A stretch of DNA of 31,008 nt, taken from IMG/VR virus record IMGVR_UViG_3300010885_020426, positions 1 to 31,008 of that record; one strand, written 5' to 3'. This document shows, piece after piece, positions 23,106-29,347 of this stretch. Position 1 is the first letter of the stretch. The number at the start of each line of letters is the position of its first letter. The DNA comes from a virus. The position numbers and the translations under genes are program-made. The notes beneath the pieces were generated by a model. The model was given only the letters and a program-made list of their open reading frames with translations. It was not told the origin of the DNA and made no database searches.

Positions 23106-23786
23106 ATGCACAACAACGATTCAAATCAGAGTACAGAAAAAAAAATCAAGGGCCAAATTAAGTTTTTAATTTCTTTAAATGATGAACAAAAAAGTTGTAA
23201 AACTACTATACTAAATAGTAAAATAACGGTTGTGCGAGGGCTTGCAGGTTCGGGTAAAACATTAATTGCTGCACAAGTAGCATTGGATATGTTGTTCAGA
23301 AAAGAAGTAGATAGAATAGTATTGACTAGACCTGCTGTATCAGCGGGAGAGGATTTGGGATATTTACCGGGAGACAAGGATGAGAAATTATCACCGTTTA
23401 CAGCAGCTATTTATGACAATATGAATGCGTTATATGATAAAGACAAAATTCAAAAAGAAATTCAAGAAGGCAAAATTGAAGTAATTCCTCTAGCATTTAT
23501 GAGAGGTAGGAATTTGAAGGATTGTTTAGTTGTAGTTGATGAAGCACAAAACATAACACACAAGCAAATGAAAATGTTGTTAGGTAGAATATGCGTAGGA
23601 ACAAAAATGATTTTGTGTGGTGACGTTGCTCAGATAGATTTAAAAGATGAAAAAACTAGTGGTTACGATTTCATATGTAATAAATTTAATAATGTAAGAG
23701 GGTTTTCTGTGGTGACTCTTAAAACAAATCACAGGGATCCTATAGTAGAGGAATTATTAGAAATATACACACAATATGAGAATTAG
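23106..23786 (+). CDS. phoH: PhoH-like ATPase
   Basis: A 226-residue P-loop ATPase of the PhoH family, common in large marine and freshwater phages. Walker A is GLAGSGKT (45-52), Walker B is VVVDEAQN (142-149), and the family motifs LTRPAVSAGEDLGYLPGD (73-90), MRGRNLKD and LKTNHRDP are all present. It lacks any added PIN or KH domain, so it is the short core form. PhoH proteins are linked to RNA metabolism, but the phage role is unsettled. It is placed between capsid and neck genes, which is unusual for a metabolic gene and suggests late expression. It ends with TAG. Confidence 0.95.
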   Translation: MHNNDSNQSTEKKIKGQIKFLISLNDEQKSCKTTILNSKITVVRGLAGSGKTLIAAQVALDMLFRKEVDRIVLTRPAVSAGEDLGYLPGDKDEKLSPFTAAIYDNMNALYDKDKIQKEIQEGKIEVIPLAFMRGRNLKDCLVVVDEAQNITHKQMKMLLGRICVGTKMILCGDVAQIDLKDEKTSGYDFICNKFNNVRGFSVVTLKTNHRDPIVEELLEIYTQYEN

Positions 23787-23788
23787 TT

Positions 23789-23796
23789 ATATTTAT
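23789..23796 (+). promoter_or_regulatory. ATATTTAT late-promoter candidate before the neck operon
   Basis: An exact ATATTTAT begins three bases after the phoH stop and ends 19 bases before ATG 23816. Its last four bases form the start of a dyad described separately. Confidence 0.45.
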
Positions 23797-23814
23797 ATAG
23801 AGTAATCTATATAA
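23793..23814 (+). promoter_or_regulatory. Perfect 9-bp dyad with GTAA loop at the neck-gene start
   Basis: TTATATAGA and TCTATATAA form a perfect 9-bp inverted repeat with loop GTAA, which as RNA would be a GNRA-type tetraloop. It ends one base before the ATG at 23816 and overlaps the promoter motif. No T run follows, so it does not look like a terminator. It may be an operator or a translation-controlling hairpin. Confidence 0.5.
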
Positions 23815-23815
23815 C

Positions 23816-24982
23816 ATGGCAGGACAGATAGAAATCAAATATTATGACTCGAGTGTTTCCCTACTACCCGTGTCGGGGAACACTCCCTTTGGGTATTATG
23901 ACCTAGATACTAACTTCGTATACGATGCTCCAAGATTTGTGAAATTTGCCTCACAAAGATTGGGGTATCCTATAATGGAGATAGAATTGCAGGATATTAA
24001 CTTTTATGCTGCATTAGAGGATGCTGTTACTGTGTACGGTAAAGAGCTATATGAATACAAGATAAGGGAGAATTATCTATCTATGGAAGGTAACACTACC
24101 GGAAGTAGTTTTAATAATGTTTATATTCAGCCTAATTTTGGTAACATGATTAGACTAGCGTCTGATTATGGTAGTGAAGTGGGAAGTGGAGGAAACGTAA
24201 CTTATTATAGCGGTTCTTTGCCTATGAAGGCTAATAAGCAATATTACGATATGGATGCTTGGGCTAGCTCTTCTGCTAATTTATCTGCGGGAGATAGCAT
24301 AGAGATAAAGAGGGTTTTTTATGAAGCACCTCCGGCTATTGTAAGGTACTTTGACCCATATGCAGGAACGGGAACAGGTCTTCAATCTTTAATGGAAACT
24401 TTCGGATTCGGACAGTTCTCACCAGGAGTTAACTTTATGTTGATGCCCATATACTTTGATGTACTAAAAATACAATCTATTGAATTTAATGATCAAATTA
24501 GAAAATCAGCATATACTTTTGAATTAGTAAATAACAAATTAAGAATATTCCCAATACCTACTTTTGATAGAAATTTATTTTTTACATACATAAAAAAATC
24601 AGAAAGAAACTCTGTTGCTAGAGACAATAGAGGTAATTTGATAACTAATGTAAGTAATGTACCATACAACATCCCTACTTACTCTCAAATAAATTCAGTA
24701 TACAGAAAGTGGATATTTGACTATGCTTTAGCATTAGTTAAAGAGACGTTAGGTAATATAAGAGGAATGTACCAAACAATACCTATACCGGGGTCTGAGG
24801 TCACACTAAACGGATCAAGTTTGATTGAGCAATCTAATGCTGAAAAAACTGCTCTTATAGAACAACTAAGAGCGACATTAGATGACACATCTAGGCAAAA
24901 ACAATTAGAAAAAAAGGCCAACGAATCTCAAATGATGAGAGATACATTCATTAATTTTCCAATGCCAATATTTATAGCATAA
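23816..24982 (+). CDS. Neck protein (T4 gp13-like)
   Basis: A 388-residue head-completion protein candidate. The region RFVKFASQRLGYPIMEIELQ, then DINFYAALEDAVTVYGKELY, is the pattern I associate with T4-type neck protein gp13, which with gp14 closes the filled head below the portal. The central part is rich in Tyr, Gly and Ser. The segment RKWIFDYALALVKETLGNIR, then SEVTLNGSSLIEQSNAEKTA, is a conserved helical C-terminal core. T4 gp13 is shorter (309 residues). The following gene starts in a TAATG overlap, so the neck genes are translated together. Assignment rests on motif memory and gene order. Confidence 0.7.
   Translation: MAGQIEIKYYDSSVSLLPVSGNTPFGYYDLDTNFVYDAPRFVKFASQRLGYPIMEIELQDINFYAALEDAVTVYGKELYEYKIRENYLSMEGNTTGSSFNNVYIQPNFGNMIRLASDYGSEVGSGGNVTYYSGSLPMKANKQYYDMDAWASSSANLSAGDSIEIKRVFYEAPPAIVRYFDPYAGTGTGLQSLMETFGFGQFSPGVNFMLMPIYFDVLKIQSIEFNDQIRKSAYTFELVNNKLRIFPIPTFDRNLFFTYIKKSERNSVARDNRGNLITNVSNVPYNIPTYSQINSVYRKWIFDYALALVKETLGNIRGMYQTIPIPGSEVTLNGSSLIEQSNAEKTALIEQLRATLDDTSRQKQLEKKANESQMMRDTFINFPMPIFIA
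24968..24975 (+). promoter_or_regulatory. ATATTTAT copy inside the end of the neck gene
   Basis: The same 8-mer occurs here within coding sequence (codons for PIFIA), six bases before the next ATG. Another in-gene copy is at 26977-26984. Both may be chance matches in AT-rich coding DNA. Confidence 0.2.
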
Positions 24983-25368
24983 TGAAAAATTTTATAGATA
25001 TTATATTAGAAAGAGACGATAACAAAGAATCCATAAAAAAGACATACAGGACTTATTCTTGTGTGATTATTGTTAAGTTTCAAAAGAGGATAAACAGAAC
25101 TCAAGCAATCGAAAGAATTAGGGCTATTAAGAGCGTAACAGTAGTTGAGAGTAGAAGTGATGATGCTTTGGAAACATTAAACAGAAAATTAAAAGACTAC
25201 GAATATTCAAATATAGAATTAAAGTTTGTTACTAATAAAAGTGCCGAAAGTCAAATAGATGAGATACTAAGAAATATGGTATTTTCTAATGAAAAGACCG
25301 GTCATGCTAGAGTTCCTGGTGTAATTGCGACAAAGCCTAAATTAGAAACATTAAAAAAATTAGATTAA
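24982..25368 (+). CDS. Small neck-region protein of unknown function
   Basis: A 128-residue protein overlapping the neck gene stop by one base (TAATG). It starts with a short leader (MKNFIDIILE before Arg11) and then a likely ferredoxin-like alpha/beta fold: YRTYSCVIIVKFQKRINRTQ, AIERIRAIKSVTVVESRSDD and YEYSNIELKFVTNK show a strand, helix, strand, strand order. A disordered-looking tail (TGHARVPGVIATKPKLE) ends it. The gene lies between gp13-like and gp14-like candidates, so a head-tail joining role is plausible, but there is no recognised family. Confidence 0.6.
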   Translation: MKNFIDIILERDDNKESIKKTYRTYSCVIIVKFQKRINRTQAIERIRAIKSVTVVESRSDDALETLNRKLKDYEYSNIELKFVTNKSAESQIDEILRNMVFSNEKTGHARVPGVIATKPKLETLKKLD

Positions 25369-25857
25369 ATGGCACTATATGGAGGGTTTAGATCTAGGAG
25401 TATGTTTAGATTTCACAACAGACAGCTAATGAACAGAATCATAGCTGAAGAAGTTGTGTATTATAAACTATCTCTAAAAGAAACACAGTATAATATATAC
25501 GGTGAATCTAAAAATAAGATGTATAATCAGCCAATACTACTAACTTGTTTATATGAAGTGCAGGATCAATCATCTGATGATGCTGAATACGGTAAAAGTA
25601 AAGCACAGCAAGTTGATTATAGGTTTTTAAGAGACGATTTAATAGATTTAAACTTAGTTCCCGAATCAGGAGATATTATATCATGGCAAGAATCTTACTA
25701 CGAAGTTGATTTAGTTGTAGAGAATCAAAGAGTTGTAGGTAAAAACCCCGAATACTCTTTGCAATCTGATTTAGAGAAGTATGGTGAATCTTGGTCTATA
25801 ATATGTAAAACCCATTTAACTAATGTTAACAAATTGAACATAATAAAATCGGTTTAA
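25369..25857 (+). CDS. Head-closure/neck protein candidate (T4 gp14-like)
   Basis: A 162-residue protein that starts directly after the preceding stop. A basic N-terminus (GGFRSRSMFRFHNRQLMNRI) leads to a beta-rich body with VDYRFLRDDLIDLNLVPESG, then DIISWQESYYEVDLVVENQR. The sequence resembles neck proteins of the gp14 type, where a strand pair with PxxGD(I/L)I precedes a surface-binding loop. T4 gp14 is longer (256 residues), so this may be a reduced version or a different head-completion protein. Gene order, after gp13-like and before gp15-like, supports the role. Confidence 0.55.
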   Translation: MALYGGFRSRSMFRFHNRQLMNRIIAEEVVYYKLSLKETQYNIYGESKNKMYNQPILLTCLYEVQDQSSDDAEYGKSKAQQVDYRFLRDDLIDLNLVPESGDIISWQESYYEVDLVVENQRVVGKNPEYSLQSDLEKYGESWSIICKTHLTNVNKLNIIKSV

Positions 25858-25858
25858 T

Positions 25859-27097
25859 ATGGCATATCAAAAAAAAACTATAAAAAATAGACCGAGTTCA
25901 GAAGCTGAAAATATAGATAAAGCAGTCCCCTTATTTGACGGTACTAGCAAACCTCCTATACATACCTATAAAAGAGGTGATGACACTTCACTAAAAGGTG
26001 AAGAGATAAAACACATATCTGTAGGAATACAAGATATAGATGAGGCTGTTATGTATTATTTTAATGAGGTAATAAAACCTTATGTTGTTAACGAAGGCAC
26101 TACATATAGTGTACCTGTTATTTATGCAGAACCTGAAAGATGGAAATCTGCTCAAAAAGATGGTATTTTTAGAGATAAAGAAGGCAGGGTAATGTTTCCT
26201 GTAATTGCTGTTAAGAGAGATAGCTTAGAGAGGAACAGAGATATAACGCATAAAATAGACGGAAATAGATCAAATGTTTATCAGGTGTACAGTAAGAGAT
26301 ATACAAATAAAAATCAATATGATAACTTCGCTGTACTAACAAACAGAGTGCCAATAAAAGAATTCTACAATGTGGTAGTCCCTGACTACTACTTTGTAAA
26401 TTATACATGCGCTATATACGTATCTTTTTTAGAGGATTTAAACAAAATAATAGAATCTATTAGTTTTAGATCAGATTCTTATTGGGGCATGCCTAATAGG
26501 TTCTTATTTAAGGCCACAGTAGATAGTTTTCCTGTGACTCAACAAATAACTGATGGGGAAGACAGAAAGATATTCTGTACATTTTCTTTAAAAATGAATG
26601 GGTATTTGACTCCTAACAATATAGACAAACAATTAGCTACAAATTCTTTTAAGTCTAGATCTAAAGCTCAAATAATATTTACACTAGAAGCAGTTAGTAC
26701 TGATTTAAATAATATAAAATTACCTATGAATAGAAATGTGAGATTAGCAGCAACGTCTTTTATACCTGAGGGGGTTACAGTAAATAGCACAGTTAATGTT
26801 GGTTCTGTAAACCCCCAAATAAACGCATACTTATCTACAAATATAACAAAAGTTGCTAATGTTGTAAATTCTTACAATCAAGTTACTTTTACCGGAGGCT
26901 CTTTTCTACAACCTCCTTTTAATTCAGGAATACCAAATACTGACAAAACTAGTTTCAGTTATTTTATAAACGGACAATATTTATCAGTAAACAATATTAC
27001 ATCTTTTGATGGTACTACTTTAATAATTGATACAGTTAATTTAGGTTTTGAATTATCAACAGATGATGAAGTAATTGCAATAGGTAAATTTGCTTAA
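25859..27097 (+). CDS. Tail sheath terminator/stabiliser (T4 gp15-like) with C-terminal extension
   Basis: A 412-residue protein. Residues about 60-270 follow T4 gp15 in order: an input strand (VPVIYAEPERW; T4 VPITYASKEHF), FPVIAVKRDSL (T4 LPRINLHLVDF), a strand-helix segment NYTCAIYVSFLEDLNKIIES (T4 YELSIFTRYEDDMFQIVEQI), and FCTFSLKMNGYLTPNN (T4 WSLTFEVNGWMYPP). In T4 this protein caps the sheath and connects to the neck. The last 110 residues (about 300-412, TFTGGSFLQPPFNSG, DGTTLIIDTVNLGFELSTDD) are an added beta-rich domain absent from T4 gp15. Placement after neck genes agrees. Confidence 0.72.
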   Translation: MAYQKKTIKNRPSSEAENIDKAVPLFDGTSKPPIHTYKRGDDTSLKGEEIKHISVGIQDIDEAVMYYFNEVIKPYVVNEGTTYSVPVIYAEPERWKSAQKDGIFRDKEGRVMFPVIAVKRDSLERNRDITHKIDGNRSNVYQVYSKRYTNKNQYDNFAVLTNRVPIKEFYNVVVPDYYFVNYTCAIYVSFLEDLNKIIESISFRSDSYWGMPNRFLFKATVDSFPVTQQITDGEDRKIFCTFSLKMNGYLTPNNIDKQLATNSFKSRSKAQIIFTLEAVSTDLNNIKLPMNRNVRLAATSFIPEGVTVNSTVNVGSVNPQINAYLSTNITKVANVVNSYNQVTFTGGSFLQPPFNSGIPNTDKTSFSYFINGQYLSVNNITSFDGTTLIIDTVNLGFELSTDDEVIAIGKFA

Positions 27098-27100
27098 AAC

Positions 27101-28987
27101 ATGACAACAATATTAAAATCTAAACAATTAAGGGCATTTCCATTTAGCGGTTCTGCTATAATCTCAGGTAGCCTTAATGTGACTAACGCAGTTACTGCAT
27201 CTTATTTTAAAGGAGATGGTAGCCAACTGACCGGGGTAATTGCAGAGGGATCCGGTGTTGTCATATTAGATGATAATGTAGTAAAAGGAACAGCTAGGTA
27301 TTTAAACTTTGGTACAAACATATCAGCATCTGTAACTAGCGGCACTGCTTCAATTAATGTTAGAGTAGATACTGATAATCTAGATAAAGTTTTTTATGTC
27401 ACAGAACAAGGTAGTGATATTAATAATGGTAAATCAATTGGAACAGCCTTTAGAACAATAAAAGCTGCGGCTTTAGCTGCTTCTCAAAGTATTGTTGCTA
27501 ATGGAATCACTCCTACTCTACCTTATAGAACAACTATAAGAGTGAAAACAGGTTATTATGTAGAAGAAGCTCCAATAGTGATAGCTAATAACGTTTCTAT
27601 ATTGGGTGATGATCTTAGATCTGTTGTAGTTAGACCTTCAGACGCTACGTCAGGTTCTAATTTATTCTTAATGAATAACGGTAGTTATGCTTTTGGTTTA
27701 AGATTAGAAGGGTGTGCTATAGATAATTTAGAAGATCCTAAAAATGGATTCTTTTTTGCGTTTCAGCCTAGTGCAAGTATATCTACTTCACCTTACGTAC
27801 AAAACTGTTCTGCAATAAGAACACCTCCTGATAAATTTTATACGCCATTAGACTCAGCTTCAGCAAATCCCTTAGTAGGAAATGGTCCCGGTGGTATGTT
27901 AATTGATGATGCGGTACTTGATCCATATAGCCCATTACACTCAATGATTGTAGATTCATATACTCAAGTTGCATTTAACGGTATAGGAGTTTGTGCAAGA
28001 GGTAGAGGGTATGGACAGATGGTATCATTTTTTACAAACTTTTCTAGAGTAGGTGTATATGCTAAAGATGGTGGGCATTGTTCATTATTAAACTCTAATA
28101 CCACATTTGGGGATTTTGGTTTAAGATCTAGCGGTTCAAGAATATTAGTAAATCCCAATACTACCTTAGTTACTAGTGCTTCTTATGTTGATGCAGTATC
28201 ATCAGCATTAATATTAGCTAACACAAGTGCTGTTACTACTTATATGATAAATGAATTAGCTATTAGCGGCTCAACTCAATATACTAGTTCTTATCAATCA
28301 GGAGCAATAAGAACAGCGACACTTAAAGATGCTGGATTATTAGTAAAATGTATTACAGATGATTTACTGTCTCCTACAGTAGTTAGAGTGTCACAATTTG
28401 GATCAGGACAATTTTTAGGTCAAGATACTACAGTAGGTAAAGTCAGAACACTCCCAACCCAATCTAGCTTTTCAAAAGGTGCTGTAACTGCTTTTAGAAT
28501 TAATGATGGTTTTGATATGGCTAGAGACTATTTACTTTCTTATGATAAAATAAATTATTATATTCAAAATAATGCTACGTTTAGTTCTGTTCCAACAACT
28601 ACTAAACAAAAAGTAAGTCAGTTGTTAAATATGCTAAAAGATACTATTCAAAGAGTAGTAATAAACCAATCAGGAGCAGATTTATTAACAGAGTTTGGTT
28701 CACTGATTACATCTACTTCTCATGATTTTTCTTATGCAGGATCCGGTGTAAATTTTTTAGCTCTCCCTAATAACCAAGGGGGTGTAGGAAAGACAAACCT
28801 TGATTTAAGAGTATATCAAGAAAATAATGGTAGAGTATACTATACAGCGGGAGATGAAACCGGAGACCAGTACCAAGGTAATGATTTTATAATTAGACAG
28901 TCAACAGGTACTATAGAAGGTAGAACTTTTTATAGAGCAATAACTGCTCAAATAACACCAATAAACTTAGCATTAGAAACCGTATAA
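27101..28987 (+). CDS. Beta-helix (pectin-lyase-like) virion structural protein
   Basis: A 628-residue protein of the type seen in cyanophage and other T4-like structural modules. The N-terminus has the fibre-type segment GSLNVTNAVTASYFKGDGSQ, then LTGV. Residues about 100-380 show a right-handed beta-helix pattern: GKSIGTAFRTIKAAALAASQ, TTIRVKTGYYVEEAPIVIAN, VSILGDDLRSVVVRPSDA, SPYVQNCSAIR, DSYTQVAFNGIGVCARGRGY and SLLNSNTTFGDFGLRSSG. The C-terminal 130 residues are partly helical (YLLSYDKINYYIQNN, LLNMLKDTIQRVVINQSG) and may trimerise. Such helices usually lie in fibres, spikes or baseplate wedges. The host receptor or glycan is unknown. Confidence 0.75.
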   Translation: MTTILKSKQLRAFPFSGSAIISGSLNVTNAVTASYFKGDGSQLTGVIAEGSGVVILDDNVVKGTARYLNFGTNISASVTSGTASINVRVDTDNLDKVFYVTEQGSDINNGKSIGTAFRTIKAAALAASQSIVANGITPTLPYRTTIRVKTGYYVEEAPIVIANNVSILGDDLRSVVVRPSDATSGSNLFLMNNGSYAFGLRLEGCAIDNLEDPKNGFFFAFQPSASISTSPYVQNCSAIRTPPDKFYTPLDSASANPLVGNGPGGMLIDDAVLDPYSPLHSMIVDSYTQVAFNGIGVCARGRGYGQMVSFFTNFSRVGVYAKDGGHCSLLNSNTTFGDFGLRSSGSRILVNPNTTLVTSASYVDAVSSALILANTSAVTTYMINELAISGSTQYTSSYQSGAIRTATLKDAGLLVKCITDDLLSPTVVRVSQFGSGQFLGQDTTVGKVRTLPTQSSFSKGAVTAFRINDGFDMARDYLLSYDKINYYIQNNATFSSVPTTTKQKVSQLLNMLKDTIQRVVINQSGADLLTEFGSLITSTSHDFSYAGSGVNFLALPNNQGGVGKTNLDLRVYQENNGRVYYTAGDETGDQYQGNDFIIRQSTGTIEGRTFYRAITAQITPINLALETV

Positions 28988-28997
28988 AATATAAAAA

Positions 28998-29345
28998 ATG
29001 GCAATAAGTAATATACCTTTAAATAAATTTAGATTACTATCACAAAACTTAGTGAGCGGCAGTAATCTTATATACTCGTCAAGTATTGACGTGTCTACTA
29101 TTGTGCTATCTACTCAAATAACTAACATAGCAAATACTAACAAGTCTGTTAGTGTTTTAGTACAAAGAAGTGGTTCTAATAGCCAAATAGCTCTAATAAA
29201 AGATGCAATAGTACCGCCAAATGAATCACTAAATCCGTTATCAGGTAAACTAGTTTTGGAGAGGTATGATCAATTTATAATGACAACAAATTCAGGTAGC
29301 ACATTAGACGTAGTCTTATCTGTACTTGAAAATGCAAATAATTAA
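28998..29345 (+). CDS. Small beta-rich virion protein candidate
   Basis: A 115-residue protein between two fibre-type genes. It is Ser/Asn/Leu-rich with alternating hydrophobic strands (SIDVSTIVLSTQITNIANTN, KSVSVLVQRSGSNSQIALIK, DQFIMTTNSGSTLDVVLSVL), the pattern of small immunoglobulin-like or jelly-roll structural proteins. PPNESLNPLSGKLVLERYD resembles a loop common in phage decoration or tail-associated proteins. It has no catalytic motifs. It starts ten bases after the beta-helix gene and ends two bases before the next ATG. A minor tail or fibre-attachment role is inferred. Confidence 0.6.
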   Translation: MAISNIPLNKFRLLSQNLVSGSNLIYSSSIDVSTIVLSTQITNIANTNKSVSVLVQRSGSNSQIALIKDAIVPPNESLNPLSGKLVLERYDQFIMTTNSGSTLDVVLSVLENANN

Positions 29346-29347
29346 AT

